DNA from: Brienomyrus brachyistius
Lineage: Eukaryota > Chordata > Actinopteri > Osteoglossiformes > Mormyridae
Length of the DNA: 64,000 nt
Assembly: GCF_023856365.1 (NCBI RefSeq)
Contig: NW_026042413.1
Coordinates: 233,501 to 297,500, forward strand
Reading direction: 5' to 3'
This document shows positions 55,147 to 64,000 of the stretch, piece by piece (within the stretch, counting starts at the first letter, position 1; each line of letters begins with the position of its first letter). The notes beneath the pieces were generated by a model, which worked only from the letters and a program-made list of their open reading frames with translations, made no database searches and was not told where the DNA came from. Both the position numbers and the translations under genes were made by a program.

Positions 55147-55713
55147 TCATAAGAACCAAAGAGATTTACAAATGAGAGGAGGCCATTCGGCCCATCAAGC
55201 TCCTTTGAGGAGAACTTAGCTAATAGCTCAAAAATCTTATCTAGCTCTGATTTAAAAGAACCCAGGGTTTTAGCTTGTGTTACAATAACAGGAAGACTAT
55301 TCCATACTCTAACTACACGCTGTGTACAGAAATGCTTCATCAAATTCGTTTTAAAATGTTCTCCAGCTAATTTCCACTTATGGCCACGAGTTCTGGTATT
55401 TAAACTAACATTGAAATAGCCATTTGGCTGAACAGCATCCAGACCTGTTAGAATCTTAAACACCTGGATTATGTCCCCCCTTAGTCTCCTTTGCTCGAGG
55501 CTAAACAGATTCAGCTCAGCTAACCTCTCCTCATTAGACATTCCTCTAAGACCAGGAATCATTCTCGTTGCCCTACGTTGCACCTTTTCCAAGGCAGCAA
55601 TGTCCTTCTTAAGGTATGGTAACCAAACCCGCACACAATATTCTAGGTGGGGTCTTACCAAGGAATTATATTATCGTAGCATCACTTGCCTTGTCTTAAA
55701 CTCCACACACCTA
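55147..55713 (-). mobile_element. Rex1-type LINE, 5'-truncated, reverse
   Basis: The reverse frame 55661-55240 has VRPHLEYCVRVWLPYLKKDI, EKVQRRATRMIPGLRGMS, VQPNGYFNVSLNTRTRGHKW and FKSELDKIFELL. The 3' untranslated end with GATGGGCCGAATGGCCTCC lies at about 55170-55195. The copy is nearly open over this part. Confidence 0.85.
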
Positions 55714-56270
55714 GAGATGCAATGTGCCTTCTCGCGTGGTGTTCCTGCAGAGGGAGTCTGTGAGTGCTGGAGATTGGGGGAGGGGGCAGTGTGGCTATGT
55801 CTGCTCTGTGTTCCTCCAGACGAGCAAAGAAGCTGTTTAGCTCCTTTGCTAAAAGGGCGTTGCTGTTAACAGTGACGGTGTTGTTGCCTTTGAAGTTTGT
55901 AATGTGTTGTATTCCCTGCCACACCCACTGTGGGTTGTTGTATGTGAAGTAGACCTCTATTTTCTGTTTCTCTGCCTGCCTGGCAACCTTGATGCCCCTA
56001 TTCAGGTTAGCTCTGGCTGCACTCTGTGTTCTTGACTGCGCTGTCTTGTCCTGTAGTATTGTATTGTTGCTCTTGTGTTTATCTTGCACTTTCTCCCTCT
56101 GTTTGTGCTCCTTTCACTCTGTATAGTTCTATCTTGCCCGCACTTGTGTCATCTTGTGTTGTTTCTGTTTTTCTTCTTTGTGTTGCACCGTGGTCCAGGA
56201 GGAACAATGTTTCCTTTCACTGTGTACTGTGTATATTGCTGAAATAACAATAAACCCACTTGACCACCTG
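55714..56270 (-). mobile_element. LINE ORF2 fragment, reverse, plus LINE-like end
   Basis: The reverse frame 56089-55682 has QWVWQGIQHITNFKGNN, LLAKELNSFFARLEEHRAD and LPLQEHHARRHIASL, the part between endonuclease and reverse transcriptase of the unassigned fish LINE. 56100-56270 has a LINE-like end (GCTGAAATAACAATAAACCC). Confidence 0.65.
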
Positions 56271-56413
56271 CCTCAATTCATCCTGAAGAGTTTTCCAATG
56301 TTGTTCAAAGGTCTGTTTGTTTCGAGTGAAGGACACGCCCCTGGACGTGCTGGATAAGGGGACCACAGATCAGTGTCCTCAGTCCTGCTTCTCCCTTCAA
56401 AGCTGAGAGGAAG

Positions 56414-58596
56414 ATGACCCGCCTGCTGCTTCTGGTTTTGGCTTATGGAGCTCTGCTTATCTCCACAGAGGCCCAGCAAGATTACCACTGCACTCACAAG
56501 ACGGCCATTAAACTCGCAGTCGAAAATGCTCATCAAGGAACCCGTCAGCACATGAATTTCTATAACATCCAGGGCCGTCCGAAGGTAACTGCTGAGAAAG
56601 TGTTTACAAAAGTGTGAAACTTTCATCATCTGCAAGCTGAACTAATGAGTATCACATTGATTTTGATGTTTTAATTTCAATGCATATGATGCTTAATGTC
56701 TCTTCACAATGAAAGTGATGGTTGTATATCTCAGCCCTGGTCAATTTTACCTTCTCACAGTTTCTCTCTGAATCTGCTGCAGTCAAGTCTGTGACAGTTT
56801 GCCATTTTTTGGGTGATTATTGTTTGTTATATTGCCTTTAAAACAGTTGTAGGCAATTTTGTATATAACGTGTTTATGTGATTTAGATCAGCAGTGAATA
56901 CATTGACATTGAGATTCTCTTGAGAGCAACAAAATGTCCAAAGTCAACTGCAACAGACCATCGGGCTGACTGTATTTTCATGGACAAGAGGGTAAGTAAA
57001 GAGTCACTGTGACTGTGAGCATTGGACATATCAGTTAGCAAATTAATTTAGGTTCATGTTAACTTTTTTGATGCCCTGCGGGGGAAAGTTAGCCAACAAT
57101 AAAGTAACAAATACATAGGTGGCCTCAAAGAGCCAGTTCCTTCACCTTATTCTCAAATTTTAGTAGGTTTACAGGCTTAAAGGCTGGATTACCAGGCAGA
57201 AGCAAATGCTAATCATCTGAGGGGTGACCTGTAGATTATGCTTCGAGCTATGAACCCTAGCTGGCCTTATTTAAAGACCTGTGGGCTGTACTACAAAGCG
57301 GGTTTTACATACCCAGAGTTAACTCAATCGAGCCAGGTTAACTAAAACTCATTGTTGAAATCAGCCTTAAATGGCAGTGTGGTGTTTTGTGGTGAAAGGG
57401 CAGGACTTAACTCTTGTTTTAATTAGAAAGCCAGTAATTAAACCTGGTCAGAGCAGGGTAGATGTGCAGTGTGAATTACCCTTTAAATTTACCTCTTTAA
57501 ATAGTGAACTACAGGACCACTTAGCTTGATCGGAGGACAGTATTTTAATACAGAGCAGGTGTTTCAGTTTAAACGGGATTTGTTGTTCATACTTTTAGAT
57601 GAACTTGCTTTGTATAATATAGCCTTATGGTGACCCTGCTTTGGAAGCTCTTTCCTCTAAAATTGTTCTGTGTCATTAAACCCTGCACTCCAGCAGCTCT
57701 GCCTTAAATCATTAGATATATCTTTACTACACCTTCTCTCACTGTATTTATTGCCCACCACTCTTTAAATACTGTTTTTGTGTGTCTGTGTGTTTTTGCA
57801 GCCATTCATTAACTGTAGAGTTTGCAGCAGACGGTCTGGTAATGATCTTACACATCCATCAAATGACTGTGTACCAAACAAGAAAGTGGATGAAGTAAGT
57901 GTAGAGAGTCTTAGCATTATGGAAATGTAACAGGTGTGTGAATTGTGTCTAAACATGTGGTTAAACTTTGATTGTGTTTGTACATGCAAAAATTTGATCA
58001 GAGTACTGTTTATTAATGACAATGTTACTTTTAATCTGAACAACAGTGGCAGCACCAAGGAAAAGCTTGGGGGGGGGGCTCTAGCTCCTCCTCCAATGAC
58101 CATAGTACCCCCACAGCACCCCCAAAATATTGGTTTCATTTTTTCTTTAACTATCTGTAAAATCTGTATATTGTGTAAGACATTTTTGCGGTTTTTACAG
58201 CATACTTGTAGTGTATTTTTTTCTTCAAAGTACACATAGAGGCTCTGTGAGCTAGACGTTAGAATTTCATATTTTATCCTATTTTATCCATGCTGTAGCT
58301 TATCGTGCTGTGTGCTTCTATACACCATCTACATAAGCTGAAAAGCTAAAGCACCCGGTCTAAATAATCTCACTCCCCTATAGCACCTGTAGCATTAAGT
58401 CACTGGCGCTGCCACTGCTGAATAAACGACTCCAATCTGACTAAACCGCTTAACTTTTCCTCCCCATGTTACATTTCAGGACAAACGACGTAATATGTGT
58501 CCTTCTGATAAACCTCTTCTCAGACCTAAAACTGCCTTGGCTTCCAAGGACACTAAAGAAGCTGAAGGAGACCGTCTGGCTGTTTCTGATGGCTGA
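56414..58596 (+). CDS. rarres2: Chemerin-like secreted cystatin-fold protein
   Basis: Four exons, all phase 0: 56414-56584, 56887-56991, 57802-57894 and 58480-58596, giving 161 residues; human chemerin has 163. Signal peptide MTRLLLLVLAYGALLIST at residues 1-18. The cystatin-like body has TAIKLAVENAHQ and EYIDIEILLRATKC. The cysteine pattern CPKSTATDHRADC, RPFINCRVC, NDC and NMC matches chemerin, which has two spaced Cys, a CxxC-like pair after a basic-proline turn, and later Cys. Each intron has GT/AG ends. Chemerin is a secreted chemoattractant and adipokine that is activated by C-terminal cleavage. The C-terminus here (GDRLAVSDG) lacks the aromatic tip of mammalian chemerin, so activity cannot be assumed. 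No stop or frameshift was found. Another cystatin-fold family remains possible. Introns show no known repeats except LINE-like debris past the stop. Confidence 0.7.
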
Positions 58597-58689
58597 TGGT
58601 CCTGCAATGTGGACCAGAGGAGGAAACTGGGAGGGAAAATGCTTTGCTTTATATCATGCCCACCCAAAGCCCCCAGTGAGTAAGCCATA

Positions 58690-58800
58690 GGCGCCGATAG
58701 CATGGAAAAACTCCCAAGAAGGAAGAAACCTTGGGAGGGACCAAACTCAAAGGGGGAGCCCATCCTCCTGGGGCCGGCAAAGTGTAGGTGCAGGATCACA
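58690..58800 (-). mobile_element. LINE 3'-end-like repeat in 3' flank
   Basis: Contains AAACTCAAAGGGGGAGCCCA and AACCTTGGGAGGGACC, related to 48601-48790. It probably lies in the 3' untranslated region of the chemerin-like gene. Confidence 0.5.
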
Positions 58801-60458
58801 AAAAAACTTGACGAGAGAAACGAGAGAATTCGACTGTCCCTCACAAAAACTGTAAAGTTTTAGTGGCTAAATTGCTTTTTCTATGCCTTTTCAAACAGGA
58901 GGAGATTTGTTTGGCTATACGTAGAAATTTTCTATACAATTTAGACAGCACAGAATCATTAACCTACTTTAATGCATTTATTAATACAACCACATATTTC
59001 ACACATTTTGACATCAGTCATGCAGTGAAGATACAGTCTCTTTATTTCTTGACGCCAACCCTCCCCATTAATCCGGGCTTGGGACCGACACCTAGTTGAG
59101 CTGGCTTTCTCCCTTAAGTGGCTGGGTTAGGCTAAACTATGTACATATTTATGAAGACTACTATAAATTTATAAAGACCTCCCTAAATATGTAGTCTAAC
59201 AAAACGCAGTTTTAAAGAAGGTAGCCTACCTGGTAAACAAAGAAATTAAAAGGCCCACAGCATATAATCGGGCTATATCCAAGCAGTTTTTAAGAACGTA
59301 ACCTACATGGCGAAATTGAATTACTTTCTGGACCAACAAACGCAACCAGACATGAACATTATGCACCTTCCTAGTCTTGATGTATGTCGTCATACAGATG
59401 AGGACGTTAAGGCAGCCTTTAGGTCCGACCCATCATGCACTGCAGTTTTTTGCAAATTCCTCAGATGGAAAACCATTAAATACCTCTTCTATTACCTTAT
59501 ATTACCTTATATTCATGTAATAAATATACAAATATCAATTAGTTGGAAATCAGCCAGACAGACGTAATTACTACAAATGGTTTCCACTGTATTTGTGACT
59601 CTGAGTGCCGCAGGCTTGGATGCAGTGCCGCACCATTTTGTAAGTAAATTAATAAATATTAATGAGACATCACCTACCACCCTGCAAAAAAGAAATTTGC
59701 CGCTCGTCCCCCTGCACATGAACCAACATGGCTGTGTCAACCAGCGGAGCTCCGGAGCCTCTGGAGAAACACGCGGCAAAAAAGGCTCGCATACGGTCTT
59801 CCAGAGTTTGGGAATACTTCAGTCATGACACCTTTTCTGCGCCTCTACTGTAGCTGGCGTTAATGACGCTGTTTCAGCCATTTTATATTTTCTGTTTACT
59901 TATTCTGTCATGTAAGACTGAGACAAATTATCGTTTACGACTATTCTTACACACTGTAGCCTGACTTGCTGACTTAAGTAAGCTTAACTATAAGCTACCT
60001 TTGCTAGTGTTTGTGAATAACATGTTTCTCTAGTTATGAAATTATTCCATGTTTTAGCATCTGTTTCAACATTAAAGTCAAATTGGTATATTGAAATATG
60101 TAAAAACTATTGAACTATTAGCTTAAGTCTAACATAGAAAATCCTACTGAATCTCTTAAGATTTTCCTTTTTTGTTAATGCACTAATGTTTAAGAAGTGT
60201 CTTAAATTGAATTTCAGATTTGTGTGTGGGTGGGAGTGGGTGAATTGTATTAAATTCATACATTCATTCTTTTGGCTCAGACATTACTGACCTAAAACAA
60301 ATTGAGGCATTGGGTAAGTGCTTAAATTAGCTACTAAATGGCAAAAAATATTCTAAATATCACATTTTCCATTCTTCGGTATAATTTTAATGAATCACCT
60401 ATGCTGCCAAACATTAACGCATAGATTGTCACAACACTCTATGTTTTAGTTCTTCTTT
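58801..60458. other. Unassigned; possible BED-finger scrap near 59735
   Basis: No clear gene. About 59728-59824 translates to KARIRSSRVWEYFSHDT, like the start of a BED zinc finger of hAT transposases, with nothing following. An 86-codon frame at 59307-59567 has no recognised family. Confidence 0.35.
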
Positions 60459-60704
60459 ATGTGTATAGGACGGTGTGATGGTTCTGGTGGTGGGTGTGGC
60501 CGACGCTGCTCGCGATGTTTGGCTATGCTGCAGTCCCAGGGACCAAGTTGGAACACATTTCCACCTTCAAGCTTAGGTGGAAAAACGGCACCGAGACCCA
60601 GCAGCAGGACAACTTCTTGTCCAGACAACCAGCCCTGCTTCATCATTGAAGTAAGCCCTGTGAACAGGAGCGAGATGTACTTCTGCAGTGGATGTTTATA
60701 GCGG
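60459..60704 (+). other. Unrecognised 80-codon open frame
   Basis: A cysteine-containing frame (RCDGSGGGCGRRCSRCLAML near the start; SPVNRSEMYFCSGCL at the end). The second part faintly resembles the end of an Ig domain. No splice context or start could be fixed. It may be chance. Confidence 0.2.
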
Positions 60705-60796
60705 AAAGAACATCCCCATCCTCACGTCTGCCGGAGTGCCCCCTCAAGTGGGGTGTGTGACTTAACTCGATGGATGAATTGGACAGAATGTACTGT

Positions 60797-61434
60797 TACT
60801 AGAGGTCGACCGATATGGGTTTTTCAAGTCAAGGGTCAGGCGATGGCCGATATATGCTGCTGATTTTTTTTGGCCGATAATTGGACGTTTTCCCCTCTAT
60901 TTGCATGGTAAAATATCACACTAATAATAACAAACGATACACAAAATTTCTCAATTTAGCATTTATTGAATACTCAACTTGGAAACAATAACACATTTAT
61001 AAACAATAAAAATAGCAGCATCAGAATCTCTGTTAGTGCACAATATAGCAGCAAACTCCTCATGTTTGACGGAAGGAAATTTGTAAACAATACAAAAAGG
61101 AATAAGCATGTTATCTTTAGTTGTAATCCCACTTCCAGTCCCTGAGTCTTACTCACCACACTCATACTTCACAGCAAACAGACAGCAGTTAATTAACCAG
61201 AAGAGAAAAATGCAAAAACACAACAGAACTTGTAAATAATAACAAACTAATAGACAATAAAAATAGCAGCATCAGAATCTCTATTAGTGCCAAATATAGC
61301 AGCAAACTCCTCATGTCTGACGGAAGGAAAATTTGTAAATACACAAAGGAATGAGCACATCTTCAGTTTTAATCCCATTTCCAGTCCCTGAGTCTTCCTC
61401 ATCCCACAAGCAGGCAAGGCATGTCACCCCGGTT
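60797..61434 (+). mobile_element. hAT-like fragment with an internal tandem duplication
   Basis: Starts TAGAGGTCGACCGATATGGG and has GGCCGATAATTGGACG, the left end of a widespread fish hAT-type repeat. Two copies of a block starting AACAATAAAAATAGCAGCAT (from about 60999) and GACAATAAAAATAGCAGCAT (from about 61253) lie about 250 bp apart. The right end was not found. Confidence 0.55.
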
Positions 61435-61436
61435 GT

Positions 61437-62456
61437 GTGACACTTATTTTATATAATAAAATAAGTGCCCCCTGCGGCCCCAGAGCCCGAGCAGCCGTCT
61501 CCGCTGCCTGCAGCTACCGCGCCCACGTCCGAGGCGCTTTCCCTGCCTGCAGCTCCGGGCAGGCGCCCCCTCTGCAGCCTGCAGCTCCAGTCCCTGGCCC
61601 CACTCCAGTCCCTTCTCCCCCTGTGACTCTGGTACCCTCACCCCGACGAGCCCGACCCCGGCCGCAGGTCCTTATGTCTGTGTCCCATAAGGGGAGAGGA
61701 CACAGACGCACGGCTGGGGTCCACCCGCCCAGCCCCCTGGCTCGCCCTCCCTCGCCGGCGCTAGGGCTTGGTCGGCACCTGCGGGTCCTGGCCCTCCGGG
61801 TCGGCTGTCGTCTGCGGGTCCCCCTCCGCGGCCTCGTCGCCCTGCCTCGGTCCCTCCTCCGGCGTCTTATCGGTTGCCTGCGGGCCCCCCGACGGCGGCT
61901 CCTCATTCGCCTGCTGGTCCTCCCGCTCTGGCGTGTCGGAGGACGTCGCCGTCTGCTGCGGCTCCCCCTCTCTCCTTGCCCTCGCCAGGGTCCCTTCCAG
62001 CTCCTTCGTCCCCTTCCCTGGTCTCCCCTCCGACTCCCTCCTTCGTCCCTGCGTCTGTCCCTCACCCCGTCTCCTCGGCCCCTCCGGCTCCGGCCTCCCG
62101 GCCGCCTGCAGCCCTTCCGGCTGCCTCCCGTCGCCCGCTGGGTCTCCCTCGGGCTCCTCTTGGTTCCCCCTCCTTCTCTCCCTGGCCTCCCGTCTTTGTC
62201 CCTCCTGCCTCTGCTCCCCCTCGCTTTGTTCCTCCTGTCTCTGTCCCTCCTCTCTTTGTCCCTCGTCCCTCTGGCTTCTGCTCCTCTTTCCCCGATGTTC
62301 CCTTCGTTCACTCCCGGTCCTTTTGTCCTGCCTGTTCCCTCCGTGTCCCCCTTTCTGATCTGTTTCTCTGCCTTTCCTGTCTTATGTCAAGTCTTGTCCT
62401 GGCTCCTTCCCCTGTGCCAGTTCTGTCTGTCCGTTCTGTTCCCTGTCCCTCATTAA
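61437..62456 (+). pseudogene. Proline-rich retroelement polyprotein tail
   Basis: Long GC-rich, C/T-rich sequence open in several frames. One frame (61874-62545) is dominated by PAPSSPSLVSPPTPSF-type repeats and ends with the same CATPPDYPRVLP residues as the proline-rich tail at 41.2 kb, where it runs into the LTR. The start (GCCCCAGAGCCCGAGCAGCC) also matches the 41.0-kb copy. Open length here comes from low-complexity composition and does not indicate a host gene. Confidence 0.5.
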
Positions 62457-62484
62457 TGAGGTTTTATATAGATATACATATATG

Positions 62485-62705
62485 CCCGGCTTGTCCGCTC
62501 CTCGTGTGTGCCACGCCCCCTGATTACCCACGTGTGCTTCCCTGATCGTCTCCTGCTTTGCCCGATTACTTTGATTAGTCATGACCTATTTTAAGTCCTG
62601 GTCTTACCTGTTTTGCCCTGTCCGTCATTGTAGTTTGTCAATGCCTGCGTTCCGTCCTGCTCTACCCGCTCCGTTTCCCCGATTAAAGACCCGTTTTCAC
62701 AAACA
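62485..62705 (+). mobile_element. LTR fragment
   Basis: From CCCGGCTTGTCCGCTCCTCG through GTGTGCCACGCCCCC to CCCGTTTTCACA, followed by an A-rich run. The first bases differ from the usual TGTCATG tip, so the left tip is damaged. Confidence 0.65.
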
Positions 62706-62736
62706 CAAAAAAAAACTATATGTATACATATACATA

Positions 62737-63906
62737 CACTGAACAAAAATATAAACGCAACACTTTTGTTTTTGCTCCCATTTTTCATGAGATGGACTTA
62801 AAGATCTACAATTCATTCCAGATACACAATATTACCATTTCTCTCAAACATTTCTCACAAATCAGTCTAAATGTGTGATAGTGAGCACTTCTGCTTTGCT
62901 GAGATAATCCATCCCACCTCACAGGTGTGCCACATCAAGATGCTGATCTGACATCATGGGTAGTGCACAGGTGTACCTTATACTGCCCACAATAAAAGGC
63001 CACCCTGGAATGTGCAGTTTTGTCTCACAGCAAAATGCCACAGATGCCACAAGCATTGAGGGAGCGTGCAATTGGCATGCTGACAGCAGGAATGTCAACC
63101 AGATCTGTTTGCTCGTGCATTGAATGTTCATTTCTCAACCATAAGCCGTCTCCAAAGGCGTTTCAGAGAATATGGCAGTACATCCAACCGGCCTCACAAC
63201 CGCAGACCACGTGTAACCACACCAGCCCAGGGCCTCCACATCCAGCAGGTTCACCTCCAAGATCGTCTGAGACCAGCCACTCAGACAGATGATGCACGGC
63301 CCCATGTTGCAAGGATCTGTACACAGTTCTTGGAAGCTGAAAATGTCCCAGTTCTTGCATGGCCAGCATACTCACCGGACATGTCACCCGTTGAGCATGT
63401 TTGGGATGTGCTTGACCGGCGTATACGACAGCGTGTACCAGTTCCCACTAATATCCAACAACTTCGCACAGCCATTGAAGAGGAGTGGACCAACATTCCA
63501 CAGGCCACAATTGACAATCTGATAAACTCTATGCGAAGAAGATGTGTTGCATTGTATGAGGCAAATGGTGGTCACACCAGATACTGACCGGTTCTGAGTC
63601 CCCAGACCCCCAATAAAGCAAAAAACTGCACATTCCAGGGTGGCCTTTTATTGTGGGCAGTATAAGGTACACCTGTGCACTACCCATGATGTCAGATCAG
63701 CATCTTGATGTGGCACACCTGTGAGGTGGGATGGATTATCTCAGCAAAGCAGAAGTGCTCACTATCACACATTTAGACTGATTTGTGAGAAATGTTTGAG
63801 AGAAATGGTAATATTGTGTATCTGGAATGAATTGTAGGTCTTTAAGTCCATCTCATGAAAAATGGGAGCAGAAACAAGAGTGTTGCGTTTATATTTTTGT
63901 TCAGTA
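62737..63906 (+). mobile_element. Tc1-like DNA transposon, internally deleted, copy 2
   Basis: 1,170 bp, flanked by TA at 62735-62736 and 63907-63908, with the same 285-bp inverted repeats as the copy at 2258-3426 and the same internal deletion. Few differences were seen: one inserted T near 63108-63110 and several substitutions. It sits in an AT-rich TATACATA context. Confidence 0.92.
63035..63587 (+). pseudogene. Tc1 transposase, deleted and frameshifted
   Basis: Same as the frame at 2556-3107, but an extra T in the helix-turn-helix region (about 63108-63110) shifts the frame after GMSTRSV. The downstream frame (from 63120) still reads NVHFSTISRLQRRFREYG through DARPHVARICTQF to the normal end. 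The second Asp is present (DDARPH) and the first catalytic Asp is deleted as in copy 1. Not functional. Confidence 0.9.
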
Positions 63907-63908
63907 TA

Positions 63909-64000
63909 TATATTTATGGGTGTATCGAGACTAGATGGTCAGTATGGATAACTAAGGTGCACTAAAACTGGGTGAGCAGGCAAGGCATGTCACCCAGGTT
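63909..64000. other. Right edge; 25-bp word shared with 61410-61434
   Basis: 63976-64000 repeats 61410-61434 (GCAGGCAAGGCATGTCACCC and on) with one mismatch. What follows lies outside the window. Confidence 0.7.

Noticed and set aside
54918..55661. 247-codon reverse frame as a host gene
   Set aside because: Rex1 motifs and its 3' untranslated signature identify it as a LINE.
61514..62311. 265-codon arginine-rich reverse frame
   Set aside because: It is the complement of C/T-rich proline-coding sequence; composition alone keeps it open.

Overview
The window reads as nuclear DNA of a teleost fish. It has introns with GT/AG borders, Tc1, hAT, Rex1, L2 and V-SINE repeats typical of fish, a novel immune-type receptor (NITR) gene, which is a family known from teleosts, and a fragment of a brachyury gene. 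Most of the 64 kb is transposable-element debris nested several layers deep. The species cannot be named from sequence alone.

Layout: 0-9 kb holds a LINE scrap, an internally deleted Tc1 element with 285-bp inverted repeats, a decayed intron-bearing hAT-like gene split by a hAT MITE, a second hAT-like element and two V-SINEs. 9.5-14.9 kb is an L2 LINE split by an LTR-like block, then a reverse-strand Rex1 LINE split by a solo LTR, then gag-like debris of an endogenous retroelement. 15-20.5 kb holds V-SINEs, an integrase-derived exon pair and an inverted duplication with arms of about 0.76 kb. 20.97-22.95 kb holds the last three exons of a brachyury (tbxt) gene. Splice phases and the C-terminal motifs are kept, but there is an in-frame TAG and a solo LTR with a perfect 5-bp target duplication in the last exon, and no T-box exon was found anywhere upstream. 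24-27.5 kb carries an integrase-like relic, a probable LTR with a perfect 36-bp hairpin, and a hAT MITE.

28.4-32.8 kb is a six-exon NITR gene: signal peptide, V domain with a J-like motif, second Ig domain, transmembrane exon, and a tail with an ITIM. All phases fit, but one TAG ends the second Ig domain before the membrane exon. 33-50 kb is LINE, SINE, MITE and retroelement debris with no recognised host gene. 51.1-52.9 kb is a 46-bp minisatellite with a 15-unit (690-bp) higher-order period. 54.9-56.1 kb is more LINE sequence. 56.4-58.6 kb is a four-exon gene for a secreted cystatin-fold protein that matches chemerin (rarres2) in size and cysteine pattern; it is the only open host gene seen. 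60.8-64 kb is a hAT-like fragment, a proline-rich retroelement tail with LTR, and a second Tc1 copy with the same internal deletion as the first.

The genes do not form a pathway. The two immune-related genes (NITR and the chemerin-like gene) lie about 24 kb apart, and the tbxt fragment looks like a dead developmental paralogue. No undescribed multi-gene system was found. The most notable items are the broken tbxt, the NITR stop that would give a secreted form, the higher-order minisatellite, and the inverted duplication next to tbxt.
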